Notes: generated from the letters alone by a model not told the origin. 64,000 bases of DNA from Sabellastarte sp. h YS-2021 (GCA_964017235.1 OZ024929.1:163603609-163667608); one strand, 5' to 3'; counted from the first letter of the stretch, positions 46,901-58,461 are shown. A program made the numbers and translations.

Positions 46901-48301
46901 ATTCAACAGTTTGAAATTTCTACATTGGTGCCACAGAAAGTATGGATGCCACACTATGCTAAGTTTACTGACAGAAGTCCAGTTATATAGGAAGAGTCCC
47001 AGGTTCTATAAAATGCCAATAAATCCATGCAATACTACCTGTGGTGTGACTGAAGCATCAGATAAAAGCACTTTTGCTTTGATTATTGCTCTGTTATACA
47101 TTGTCCACACTTTTGTGGTCTGACTTCTTGTTGTCAATATTTTTCTCATTTTATCACAATAAAAATAGAGGTGATTATAGTTTTCTCAGGACGGAATTTA
47201 TTACTAATGCAGGTTAAGTATAGATTTTGTAAAGTGTCAGGGAAGTCTATAAATCTGACCCTTGTTTGACCAAATACATCCTCATTTAGGGTCGAGCAAC
47301 AAGAGTGGAATGTATAAAATGCCCTAGTGTAGCACCGGATAGTGTATTAGTCAAAACGTGTGTGGGGATACAAAATTTGCTAAGGGGGGCAACAATATTT
47401 TGCATCTCCTTTCCTGTATTTTCATATTTTGTCTCCCTAGTTTAGTCAGTTGAATTCAATTCAAATTTTTCCTCCTTTGAAATTATTATCGTTATTCAGA
47501 AGATGACACCAATATATGGAACACAAATAAATTTTAGATTTTTAGTGTCATTTTTATAACAAGCTCTCTGGACTTTCAAGAATTGGGCACTACTCTAGTG
47601 CACTACTCATGTTGCTGATGTAGACCAAAGGAAATTTTAGTGGTGACCGGCTGCAAGACCCCTCCTTTGTTGTGAGTTGCCATCCCTTGTTGGATGACAT
47701 ATGGATGGTAGCCAACCTTGATCGCAGGGATAGTAAATGTGTTTGATACTTTAGTCCATGGCCCACTGGATCTCATTTACAGTTTGCCACTTCAAAGTTC
47801 AGTCTAAGGGTGAAAAAAGCCTGTCTGTTACCTTTCAGTGCACCCTGTCATCATATATCCATATGTGGCAGTCTTTTGGTCTGTGAGGTGGTTCATCAGC
47901 TATTTGGTAAGATTCTGGGTGCAGTTGTGGTGAATCATTATCATGAGAGATCACTTTTCTAATATTGCTGCTGTTATGACAAACAGAAAGGCCAGAATAA
48001 AAGAATAAATATGGATGTTTTTTGGAGACCAGAAGAGAGGTACAAAAATTCAGTCCTTTGTGCTGTGCAGGCTGTCCTATGAGCCGTACTGGCTGTTGTT
48101 TTAGTAATACATCCAGTTACCCTTGGCATGTGTCAAGTTGCCATTGTGGGTCTTCAAATTAAGAATGTATGACCATAATACTGGCGACTACTCTACCGTT
48201 GATTAATCACTTCAAGGTCAATTGTAAAGAATTGATTTTCCACGTCAAATTAACATAAAAGTTATGCTAAACCTGAATTTCTGGACGACTGGCCACAAAT
48301 A
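46901..48301. other. Intergenic, nothing recognised
   Basis: No domain-bearing frame or repeat. Confidence 0.4.
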
Positions 48302-48321
48302 GGGGGGGGGGGGGGGGGGGG
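48302..48321 (+). repeat. G homopolymer, 20 bases
   Basis: An uninterrupted G run. Confidence 0.95.
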
Positions 48322-48561
48322 TCGTGTGGCCAGAAACCACTGAAGTCTACCAATGGAACAAGGGTATTATAAGAGACTGTTGTGAAATGTGTGTAAAATA
48401 CATACATGTTTGTCCAATAAAAGTAGAATCCCAAGTTAGGTATCTTAAGATAAGCTACTTTATGTTAAGCCACTTTGTGATAACAAACAAAAATTAATGA
48501 GTAGAAGGTGAATCAAAGTTGGATTAATTGAAATATTGAAATAATATTCCATGCTACAATT

Positions 48562-48722
48562 AGTATTCAAACATCAAAGTTGGGGTATTTTATATCCTGT
48601 TCAACAGCCATGGTCTTATTTGGACGGGTCCTCTACATTGTCACTCGTGGGAGTCAAACCCACACATTGTAGTCTATGATTAGATGCCAAACCTGCAAAT
48701 CCACTAGAACACGGAGGACCTC
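48562..48722 (-). mobile_element. SINE-A copy
   Basis: Reversed, it reads from a head near GGTCCTCCGTGTTCTAGTGG through GTTTGACTCCCACGAGTG (B-box region) and GACCCGTCCAAATAAGACC to a tail AAAATACCCCAACTTTG. It is diverged from the 51161 copy. No clear target duplication was found. Confidence 0.7.
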
Positions 48723-49599
48723 CACTACCATTACTATTTTATTTGGGTCAAGTATTGAAGATTTTAATTTACTTAGTATTTCACCTTGTTAAAGTACTAT
48801 ATTTCTTATTTACCTGACTACTGCTTTACTTCCAAACCTATTCAATATACTCACTCCACCAATTACATCTCCCCACCCAGGGGGAACAGAACAGGCTTGG
48901 GGGTTGGAAAATGTGACATTACACTGGGTTAAGCAGGGATCACACTTATCCATTCAAGTGCCCCTGCAGATCCAACTTTAAATAAGGAGTTTCATGTGTA
49001 GGTGTGCAAAAAGCTAAGGGGTTCTAGGGGCATGCCCCCATCCCTCCTCCCCCCACCTGAATCTGCTAGTGCCCTGGTACCATTGTTTTAAACCAGGTGT
49101 TAGCCTTTTGTATGGTGTCAACAGATCTTTACAACTAGATCCACACAAAAAGCCGCCCTGATCATCAATAATGTTCAATTGTGGAGTTTTCTGTATGATT
49201 TGGATGCAAATAGACCTGCTTCCTGAAGGTTGGGGGTCAGGGAATAGTTCCAATGCGGGAATACTCGGGAACAGTTGTGCATACATTTGCAAGTCTAGTT
49301 GCCTTTATACCTCTATTTTTTTCCTGTCTGTTATTCTGTGACATTATTGTTTACACTTGTATTTGCCAGTATGTTTTATGTTTTTGGTGGTAATGTTCTG
49401 GCACCAAATGGATTAATTGCGGCTATTTGGACTTCTCATACAAACAGCCCAAAAGAATGCTCTTTTCTTAGATCTTTTATCTAAATTTGTAGATACAAAT
49501 ATAAGGCTGTGTAATAAAGAAACATAGATGGAAGAAACCCTTCAAAATTTCTGTATTTATTTAAAAAAAAAAACAGGTTTCAAAAATAAGAACAATGGC
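48723..49599. other. Intergenic, nothing recognised
   Basis: Short frames only. Confidence 0.4.
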
Positions 49600-49737
49600 T
49601 TTCAACCTTGGTTTCTAAATCCAAATGGTCTTACTGGGACAGATCCAGATCATTGGTGCTTGGGAGTGTCCAGCCCTTAGTGGCAGCGTGTTATTAGATG
49701 CTTAACTTGCAGCAACCAGGCTGCCACCAACGTCACA
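49600..49737 (-). repeat. SINE-A copy, strongly diverged
   Basis: CTTACTGGGACAGATCC, GGCAGCGTGTTATTAGATGC and AACTTGCAGCAACCAGGCTG occur in the same order and spacing as the SINE-A head and body. Confidence 0.45.
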
Positions 49738-50388
49738 TGCATATATTTAAACATATGCAGAATTATGTACATTTGAGAATTTTTTGTCATTATGTCCATA
49801 GACTTTCAATTTGTCGAAACAATATGTCCATAGAGTTTCAATTTGTCTAAACAATATGCAAAGTCTCTGTCAGTTGAACAGAACTAAATATTCACCACAT
49901 TGTGAAATTTGTCTTTTTTTTTTGCAAACGATGTGCATGTCAGCCTCTTGCCATAAGCAACTCTAATGAAATAAAACACCAATATATATAACAACCAACT
50001 TTACAAAAACACAAAAAAGTGGTGGTATGTGACCATAAAACAGGCTTCAAAGCCCAAGGAGCAATAATAAGGGATATGACATTATTTCACATAAATTTAA
50101 AATAAAGTTATTCACTTTATGGAATTACATGTATGTTTTGGAGTTTCACAGAAATTGTCATGGCTTAGGAAATCTTTATAATTTTGGGGATTGCATTAAA
50201 AAAAGATAAATGCTTGTTTTGTTGCATTGACATTGGATGGATCATTACTGAAAAGCCACATAGAGTGGCATAATCCCCCAAAATTTCCCATAATTAAAAC
50301 GTTGCAAGAGGAAATTTTCCCATCAATTAGTTCCCACCAAGAAAATTTCCCAACTGCTAAATTGAGGGTTAGGAAAAATTGACCCACT

Positions 50389-50416
<28 letters not shown>
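50389..50416 (+). repeat. A homopolymer, 28 bases
   Basis: An uninterrupted A run at the edge of the repeat cluster that follows. Confidence 0.95.
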
Positions 50417-50420
<4 letters not shown>

Positions 50421-50454
50421 CATAAAGTCACCACTGTCTTGGCAACCCCACAAA

Positions 50455-52535
50455 AAAACACCAATAAGGGAGACATGAGGTGTTTTTCGTGTGATAACCC
50501 CACTTAACCTTGAAGCAGGGGTCAAAGGTCAAATTTATCACTTGTAAAAGATTCACAAGTCATGATTTTCTATAACTTGTTTTCACATTCTGAACCCCTA
50601 AGACCAACCATAAGGGAATCTTAGGCTTTTTTAATACTATGACCCTTAGTTCACCTTAACATGTGGCATGGTGGCCATTCTGTATGGTACCCTAAATTTG
50701 ATCCAGATGGCTCTATCCGTAAAGATTTTTTGATGTCCACCAAAATTTAAGATGGTGGACAGAATCCTGAAAGTTTAAAAATTTTCAGAGACATTATATT
50801 CAGGGTCTATACTCTATATTATCCAAAGGAGCCAAAGTGTGCTCAAAATCACTCTATCCCTAACAGTTTTTGAGAAATTGGACATTTTCAATTTGTGCAA
50901 GAATGGCGCTATTTGTGTTGCAGTGAAAGATCAAGGCCACAAAGCTTTGGGTTCCGGTTTTACCCATACATACCTACATACCAAATTTTACAGGTCTACA
51001 TAGAATATTTTTACATTTTTGCACATGAAAGGGCAAAATATGAAAAAATGCCTCAAATTTGACCTTTTCAAGGAGTTATAAGACCTTTTTAGCATAGTAT
51101 TGCAAATCAACCTTGGAGCAGGGTGTCAAAGATCAAATCTGACCCTTGCAAAAGATTTGCCAAAGGTCAAAGTTGGGGTTTTACGTCCCGTTCAACAGCC
51201 AGGGTCATATTGGGACAGGTCCTCAGAATTGCCACTTGTGGGACTCGAACCCACAGAGGTGACAGTCTGTGATTAGATGCCAAACTTGCTAACCACTAGG
51301 CCACTGAGGACCTTGCAAAAGATTTGCAGGCCATGACTTCATATGTGTTGTGTTAACAATTCCAAGTCATAGGAGATAGGGAGATATTAGGTCTCTTTGA
51401 AGCAAAAACTCTTGTCTGACCATAAATATGTGACAGGACATCTATTTTGTTTTAAAAACTGTTTAAAACTTTATATAGACTGTCTTATGTTTCTAAGCCA
51501 TAGGACCAATAATAAGGGAGCGATCAGGCATTTTTAGTGTGATGATCCCACTTGACCTTGAAACAGGGGTCAAAGGTCAAATTTGACACTTGCAAAAAAT
51601 TCACACTCCATGTTTTCCCATAGCTTGTTTTGACATTCTGAATCCCTGACCAATAAAGGAGATATTAGGCCTGTTTAATATGATGACCCTTAAACATGTG
51701 ACATGGCCGCCATTTTGTTTTCAAAACCAGGCCAAAGTCAGTCTCATACAAGCTTTACTAACCTTATACATTTTGTGAAAATCTAATAAAGGTAACTGAA
51801 ATTTTTTTAAGTTTTAGAACATGTTAATGATTTTAGGACAATGGGCTATGGCGGTCATTTTGTTTTTCAAAATGAGACAAAAATTGCCATTAACCAAAGT
51901 CATTCTTTGGTGAAGATATCTTCATAAATGAATGGGGTATAAAGCTTTATATAAAAAATATGACAAACAGACAGAACAACGCATGCACATATGGAAGCCA
52001 TTTCACAATCTCCCAGTCTCAGCCTGCAGCCACCTGGAGATGGTCTGTTTTTACATTATGATGTTCTAGGAGCAATAATAGGGAGATACAATGAAGTTTT
52101 AGTATGATGACCCATTTGACCTTGTGAAGCAAGGGTCAAAGGTCAAATTCAACACTTGGAAGAGATTCTTAGGCCATGAACTGTTTCACATTCCAAATCC
52201 CTGGGAGGAATGGTAAGGAATATAGAATAGCCTTTTTAATAGGATAATTCCATTTAACATTAAAGATGTGATACGGCAGCCATTTTGTTGTTGAAATTTG
52301 GCCCAAATTAGTATCATGCTAGCTTTTCTAGCTATATATCCTTTGGGCATATTTGATAATCTGCAATATTTCAAGTTTTAGAACATCTTAATGATTTTCA
52401 AATCATCGGCTGTGGTGGCCATCTTGTTGTTTTTTTTTCAAAATGAGGCCAAAATGTTGCAGACATGTTTCATAGCCATAAACATTCCCTGTAAATCTGG
52501 TGAAGATATCTTCATAAATAAATGCTTTATAAAGG
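50455..52535 (+). repeat. Cluster of diverged 500-600-bp repeats
   Basis: At least four copies are seen. Each begins with AATAAGGGAGA-like sequence, then TGACCTTGAAGCAGGGGTCAAAGGTCAAATTTGACACTTG, CAAAAGATTCACA, TTGTTTTGACATTCTGAA and ACATGTGACATGGCCGCCATTTTG in order. They start near 50455, 51060, 51505 and 52070. Two copies (51720-51960 and 52270-52535) also share TTTTAGAACATNTTAATGATTTT and GGTGAAGATATCTTCATAAAT. The third-quarter copy is split by a SINE at 51161. No protein is encoded. Confidence 0.75.
51161..51310 (-). mobile_element. SINE-A, full length, with 17-bp target-site duplication
   Basis: CCTTGCAAAAGATTTGC is present at 51144-51160 and 51311-51327, which fixes the ends. On the minus strand the 150-bp insert starts with TCCTCAGTGGCCTAGTGG (A box TGGCCTAGTGG), followed by GTGGGTTCGAGTCCCAC, a perfect T-arm-like stem with B box GGTTCGAGTCC. 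After CTGAGGACC it continues GTCCCAATATGACCCTGGC and GGGACGTAAAACCCCAAC, ending TTTGACCTTTG. It is a tRNA-derived SINE. Whether it belongs to a named metazoan SINE superfamily needs a database comparison. Confidence 0.92.
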
Positions 52536-52754
52536 TTTTTGTAAAAACACGACGTGCGTACGCACGGCATTTTCTAATTTCCCGACCACGTCCTTTGGCT
52601 GCTGGCGGGATATAAAAAATGGCAGCATTACAAATAGGCACTACATAAATGTCAATCAGTAAAGAGGGTACATTAAATTATAACTATTACCTATGCTTTC
52701 ATAACAGTATGAAAACGCGACTACACGCTATTTGAAGCTTTTACGAGAGAATTA

Positions 52755-53863
52755 TGACGTGTTGAGATATTAATATTACGTCAAGAACGTCAGGTAAATA
52801 CCCAAAATAGCAGATATATATATAGTGGCGAACTAAAATTGAATGACATGTTTGTGTGTGAGCTAAATAAACAAACTTTGAAACGTCAGTGGGGACAGTC
52901 CATTTGTACACATATGTATGAGTAGATTTGTTCTCTTTAAATTGCTTTTTCTTCCACAATTTTGTTTGAATTGTTCTTGAAACATTTTGTTTTAATTCTT
53001 TTCTTTCTTCTCACAATCGTTGGCATATTTCTATTTGAAGCAACCTGTTTCCCCTCTCAGCAAACCTGGCTTCTGTAATAGCTCCATTAGTTGCTATTTC
53101 CACCACACTGCTAATGACCTGTTCTAACTGTTGTCACAGAATAATGTGAAAAGTGATTTGGTCTCGTGGTCCCTTTTCTTTGTCACAGCAGAGGGCTGTT
53201 ATTCAGTATAATAATTAGTTCCATATGGCTATAGCATGCCTCCAAGAAGACAAACCTCACGTATACATTATAATCATCAAAGAGTTGCTGGGACTTTTTC
53301 TCCCACCACCACCACTTCCTCCCACTACTACCTGAGCAGTTTTTTTTTTTATGTATCCCCCCTCTCTGTCCCCATTTCTCTGGTAAAGGTACAATACTGA
53401 GGGGACAGCCTTGGCTGCTGAGACAAAATTACGTTGCATCACACGACTTTTGCTCATGGAAAATAATGGCAAATCCTGCATATTAGCTCAGTAGATGGGG
53501 GAACAGTAGTAGAATTGCTGTGGCTGGCGCTCAAAGAAAATACGATGCTTCTATTGATCTGTGGGGGTCCTCTTGCTAATAAATAATTTATTTTAGCAAA
53601 AATGCAGTTCGGATTTCCATTAGCATGTGTTTTCTGTGGGAATCGGGATAAAGATGTTACAAGCTGGATATATCTCTCGTGATTTTTGGAATATAACCTG
53701 TGAACTTTCCTGCTGAGAATATTTGTTCACGTTTCTGTTGAAATAAGGAAAGTTTGTAATCATGTGATAAATAAAACAGTCGTCGATCGCATTAGTGTTT
53801 TGGGGCGTTGTTACGTCACTACGTAACCTTCGCAACGCTAGGTAAATAATTATCAAAACGTCA
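52755..53863. promoter_or_regulatory. Cluster of CRE half-sites upstream of the kinase exon
   Basis: TGACGT or ACGTCA occurs at 52755-52760, 52778-52783, 52787-52792, 52883-52888, 53813-53818 and 53858-53863. The 53810-53827 site is an inverted pair (GTTACGT, CACT spacer, ACGTAAC). These are half-sites for CREB/ATF-type bZIP factors. The stretch probably contains the promoter and 5' UTR exon(s) of the kinase gene, but no TATA box or start site could be fixed. A 12-bp palindrome GTGCGTACGCAC is at 52554-52565. Confidence 0.4.
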
Positions 53864-54264
53864 TAATTGTGAACTTGAACTTTTTGTGTCACTGAACTGA
53901 AAGGGAATATACCTATATACAATATATAAATGTGTTTTCGTGCATATTGTCATTTGTTTTATTGGAGAAGTGCTTTATTTTAATAAGTTTTAAAGGAGTG
54001 GTTTCATTTGATGTTTTCTGTAGTTTTCACACACCAAACGGATATGGAAAGTATATTATGATTTAAATCTCATGCGGGAGGAGTGATTAAATTGTTATAT
54101 TTTGTTATATCAGTTCAATTTCTTCCCTGTGATATGTCTGTTCACTGCAGTTATTTGGGATAATGAGGGAAATTCACAATGTGTCAAGAGGGGAGCATCA
54201 TTTAGCTGTGAAAAATTTTATTTCTGAAATGAAGTCAGTGAGGAGGAAATAAATCACATTAGAA

Positions 54265-54375
54265 ATGGGAAAGAAGATCCAGTACATAGGCAAATATAAT
54301 ATGGATGAAGTACTACTGGGGAAAGGCAACTTTGCCCGTGTTGAACTGGCTACCCACCAAATTACTGAAATAAAG
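54265..54375 (+). CDS. First coding exon of an AMPK-related (SIK-like) Ser/Thr kinase, partial
   Basis: The exon encodes 37 residues starting MGKKIQYIGKYNMDEVLLGK and continuing GNFARVELATHQITEIK. It then meets a donor, AAG followed by GTAAGC, in phase 0. The segment is the start of a protein-kinase N-lobe. LGKGNFARV is the glycine-rich ATP-binding loop (GxGxFxxV), and the next exon should supply the VAIK lysine. The GNFA form with an A-x-H-x-I-T step is typical of SIK and MARK members of the AMPK-related family; SIK is my best guess. The start is supported by an in-frame TAA at 54250 and no intervening ATG. SIKs phosphorylate CRTC co-activators and class IIa HDACs. No further exon was found up to 64000, so the first intron is over 9.6 kb. 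Confidence 0.75.
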
Positions 54376-54977
54376 GTAAGCATTTTTATCAGAGAGAATG
54401 TCAAAAATGTATCTGTTTATATTCAAAGCACTGCTTAGTGAACTGTAAAGACTTGCTAAATATCTTGTTGCCATAGCCAGCTAAGTAACCTTTCTAACTT
54501 ATATGCACCAATTTCTAGCTATATATACTATTATCTGTACCCATATAAGACCCATGAATGTGTTTCTTACATTTACTAATGCCAGACTTATCATTATGAC
54601 GATTTTATTTTTCGTTTGTCGACATTATGAATGAGTTGTGTTATTACTTTTATACCACCATTACAGCCGATGTGTTATTGCTAAGTTGTCCATGTGGTAA
54701 CATTTTGATGTTATTCACTGGGAGTATTGTTCTGAGAAGCAATCCTCCACAAATATTACTGCCAGTCACCTGAATACCCCCTTGTGTTTGTATACAGTTT
54801 TATCTTTGTATGTGTGTTGCATAATGATGTCAAGAAATGATTAATGATATATGACATCATAGACGTTTTCATGTTTCATGGATGCCAATTTGAAGGTGCT
54901 AGAAATTGTAATTTTTAGAATTCGTTTAAAATATTTTGGTTCAATAGATTAATATTCATGCAGGTAGAATTTCAGGG
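54376..54977 (+). other. Start of the kinase first intron, nothing recognised
   Basis: AT-rich intronic sequence beginning with the GTAAGC donor. Confidence 0.4.
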
Positions 54978-55002
54978 TTTTTTTTTTTTTTTTTTTTTTT
55001 TT
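54978..55002 (+). repeat. T homopolymer, 25 bases
   Basis: An uninterrupted T run. Confidence 0.95.
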
Positions 55003-55162
55003 GACATGGTACAGGACTGGTGTTTGATTCGGACAGTGTTGCATTCATGCAGAGACCTTCTCTTAACTCATCTTGGAAGGCAAATCTACGAAATAATGGC
55101 TTTTAAAAATTCATTTCAAAATAGCCTTTTTTCAAATTTTATGAAAACATTTTGATATGATA

Positions 55163-55612
55163 ACATGAATCTCCAACCTCTCAGCACCTGGGTTTCATTC
55201 CTCAGACCTGAATAGGAAAGTGTGTATTTGCTGGTGGGTGCCTGTTGATTTTCAGTGCAGAAATTTGACCAAGTCGTATGCACTCCATGCCTCCATCCCT
55301 GTAACTATCCAATCTGATCCCAGTAAACAATTTTGAGTTTTGCAAATGTTTGAAAGGAAACATTTGGCCGTTTATAATAGGTTTTCAGATGTTTCACATT
55401 TTTATGTATACCGTTTATTAAACATTTAATGACAAATTGTTAGAAAAGTTTATCATTGTCTCAAAAATATTACTTTGGCATTGCTTAGCAATATTAACCT
55501 TAATTTAGGTCAGAGGTCAGACATTTTGTAAATATTTAAATCATTTTAAAATGTTTTTAATGTTTATAGGGATATATGACCTATGCAATGTGTTGAAAGT
55601 GATGATAAACCC
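55163..55612 (+). mobile_element. SINE-B copy split by a MITE
   Basis: The 5' part to 55318 has CTCTCAGCACCTGGGTTTCATTCC, GACCTGAATAGGAAAG, TTTCAGTGCAGAAATTTGACC and CTCCATCCCTGTAACTATCC. The 3' part resumes near 55572 as ATATATGACCTATGCAATG, then TGTTGAAAGTGATGATAAACC and CAAATCG. Together they make one SINE-B. Confidence 0.75.
55319..55571. mobile_element. MITE inside a SINE-B, related to the 2.3-kb MITE
   Basis: The insert begins CCCAGTAAACAATTTTGAG and ends AATGTTTTTAATGTTTATAGGG (reversed CCCTATAAACATTAAAAAC). The ends resemble the CCCAGCAAACATTTTAAATG terminus of 2269-3029. The interior also carries forward and reverse AAACATTT words. Its borders are fixed by the interrupted SINE to within about 3 bp. 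Confidence 0.65.
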
Positions 55613-56102
55613 AAATCGTTCAGTTAGCAACACATGTTATCCAAGTTTATTTCAAATTTTTAATATTTGTGTGAAATTTTGTTTTTATATTGATTTTAAT
55701 ATGAGCTAACATTATAAAACAGTAGCAAAATTCCAAACTGAAAAGTTCGACAGAAAAATTGGGGTGTCAATGACTTTTTGGCATATCCATATTTTGTGGG
55801 AAGGCAGTAACTTAAAACACATGCAAACCAACCTTTGACATTTCAAATGAGTAGCTGGTAGCAGACCAGTTGATGAAGATAAGTGGGGGATCATTTCAGA
55901 AATCTTGACTAACCATACCATACTTGTTTTCTCCACTGGTAAATTGTTCATTCAACCCTAAAACAATCGGTTGAAAGCTGCATTATAAACCTTAACACTT
56001 TAAACTGTGACTAATACCACCTTTTGTTTGTTTCACACCTGATCATATAGTTTCTAATTGGACGATAAACTTCTCATATTCATTGAATTTGTTGCCAGTG
56101 TT
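55613..56102 (+). other. Kinase intron, nothing recognised
   Basis: A 79-codon minus-strand frame without a domain is the only open segment. Confidence 0.4.
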
Positions 56103-56492
56103 GTTGCGTATAGTAAGCACACCAGCCATAGCGAGTACATTACAGCTACCCCAATGCTAAATAGTCCTCACTGGTTATTAGATACTGCTGTATGCTTAAG
56201 ATGGCTATGCTTCTCTGCAAGTTTCTCAGCGGTCATCCTAACCACTTCATTTCTGTTCCCCTGAAGCAGCGAATACAACACAAGATCAGGAAGACTGAAT
56301 AGAAGGTTCCTGGAGGTGCCTCAGTTTAGTCCATTGTTGCACAAATCTTGGAAGGAATTTGGTTATAACTTTACCTTTGTTACTCCTACAATCTGGAATG
56401 AATTGCCTAATGTTGTTTGTTCTGCTTCATCTGTCATTCCCTACAGGAAGAAACTCGAATCATATTTGTTTGGGAAGGCCTTTCCAGCATAG
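56103..56492 (+). pseudogene. Non-LTR retrotransposon reverse-transcriptase C-terminus, broken
   Basis: Segments in different frames read SEYITATPMLNSPHWLL, then YCCMLKMAMLLCKFLSGH and PNHFISVPLKQ, then RRFLEVPQFSPLLHKSWKEF, GYNFTFVTPTIWNELPN and YRKKLESYLFGKAFPA before a stop at 56490. This is the order of the C-terminal end of LINE reverse transcriptases in molluscs, with the conserved T-I-W-N-E-L-P and final K-K-L-x-x-Y-L-F. At least two frame changes and an in-frame stop show it is dead. It is related to the fragment at 450-1060 and lies in the sense direction within the putative kinase intron. Confidence 0.75.
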
Positions 56493-57488
56493 TTTCTGAT
56501 TTAGCCAGTGTCTGTGTGGTAATGACCATTGCTATCTCCATGGACTGATGAATTTGCAAAGCGGCTTATGGTTTTTGGAACTAAGAGTCAGCTTGAATGC
56601 AGAAATTAATTGCTATGAAAGTCCTGAAGAGGACAGAACATTATAATGTGTCAACACTGTTAAGGATGTTTCAAAATGTAAAGACAAATGTTAACAAAAG
56701 TACAAACATAAGGCTATGTAGAAGCAAGAACTTGTATTTTCAAAGACTTTGTAAATTTTGTGCAAATTTGACCAACATGATAGTTAACAGTTGAAACATA
56801 AATAATAAATATTTAATCTTCCTTTGGAGCTGACCAATAGAAATCCAAGAAGATATTTCATGCCTTGCAGAATTTACTATGTTAACCCTTTTGGTGTATT
56901 TGTTATTTCTATGGGTGAAAAATGTATTTATTTTTATAACCTACAAGCCCATTTTATGTTTTCTTGGAATTTGTACAGAAGTTCCAAGGATATTCACTGA
57001 GAGAGACCTGATATACTGATGTTTTTGGGACTCTACATATGGCCATAATGGAGGAGGACTCTTGATACTGATGAAATTGATTGTCCCACTGTCAGATTGC
57101 ATTAGTATTGTGGAATCTCAGGACTTGCCACCAATGTTACACATTTAGCATTTTCACAAGCTCCACCGAGATAAACTCATTGTTGGTTTAAGTGTAGTAA
57201 CTGCTTGTTCCTGTAAACGGCTAAGTACCAATGGGTCCTTGTTAAGCTCACATTTAAATCCCACATGAAAAGCTACTAGTGTTGCTCTGTGGGTTGTTCT
57301 CTGATTTTTTTTGCACCATAGATGCTATATTTGTAGAAAGTGTATAGATTCACTGTGCAGTAGTTGTGAAAGACTTTTTGACCCACAGTATTTTGAAAAA
57401 AATTTTTTTTTAAATTTTCAGATTTTTTCATTTATTAGAAACTTTTTTATCATATATTCAATCCCTCTTAAACTAAATTCTGCAATAA
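56493..57488 (+). other. Kinase intron, nothing recognised
   Basis: Short frames (65 codons at 56597, which begins LIAMKVLKR) do not continue the kinase domain. Confidence 0.4.
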
Positions 57489-57538
57489 CCACCCCCCCCA
57501 CCCCCCACCCCCCACCCCCCCACCCCAAAAAAAAAAAA
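57489..57538. repeat. C-rich tract followed by A run
   Basis: Runs of 4-8 C separated by single A residues (57489-57526) are followed by 12 A. The complementary strand has five or more G-runs in 38 bases, fitting a G-quadruplex. Confidence 0.9.
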
Positions 57539-58402
57539 TTTCCTGTAAACTGAAATAGGAAGTGTGGACTTTTTCAGTTCCTGTTGACATATTAGAGTTC
57601 AAGTGATTCTCAATTTGTAAGATAAAATATGAGAATACATGTCTCTAGTTTACTAAATTGCCTTTCAGTCTGAAATCTGTGTACTTTCAAATGTGGTGAA
57701 ATATGTACAGTCCAATGATGATTCTAATCCAAACAGGAGAAGGTTTTTGAGATGTTCATTTCTGAACCTTCTTGGAAAATGTTGATTTTGTTGATAGATG
57801 CCGTCTTTCCTTTCTGGAGGTTTTCAAATATCACAAAAGAGAAGAGTCTTACAGCAAATGGTACCAGTGCCCTGATATTGCCTGCTGCCTAGAATCATCT
57901 CTAGCATGGGATTTCTTTCAAGCCTGATAAACATGACATGTTTGGAAGAGATAACTAATTTCTCTGATTGATCGTCTTTTGTTGTCATGGCATCTTCATG
58001 TATTAGTGTCACCAAAAGATTGTCTTACTTTAGTTCAGAGATCTACCATGTTTGTCAAGATTATCCAATGATCACCAGCTGACTTTTCTTGCACAGAAAG
58101 CTTATATGTGACAAGCATGTCTTAAGTCAGAAAAAATTTTAGCACAAAAACAGTATGATATTGCAGAATTTGTGATATTTTGGAAGAAAATTGGACTATT
58201 GGGACAATTGACAAATATCTTGAGAAAATAAAGTGAATAAGTAAATAAAGAATATTCAAAATGAAAATGGTATAAATAAGCTAAGTTAGTCGAAGCTGAT
58301 CTTCCAGAATCAGCTGGCTGCATTCTACATGTGTGCCTACAACTTATTTAACCTTTAAAATATTTGCTATTTAGATTGTCAGTGTACAAAAATCTGTTGC
58401 CT
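57539..58402 (+). other. Kinase intron, nothing recognised
   Basis: No coding segment with kinase motifs and no repeat recognised. Confidence 0.4.
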
Positions 58403-58409
58403 CCCCCCC

Positions 58410-58459
<50 letters not shown>
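58403..58459. repeat. C28-A29 homopolymer pair
   Basis: A run of 28 C is directly joined to 29 A. Lengths may be assembly-limited. Confidence 0.95.

Positions 58460-58461
<2 letters not shown>

Noticed and set aside
56597-56794. Kinase second exon based on the words IAMKVLKR
   Set aside because: The residues following MKVLKR do not continue the N-lobe helix C pattern, and no acceptor precedes it.
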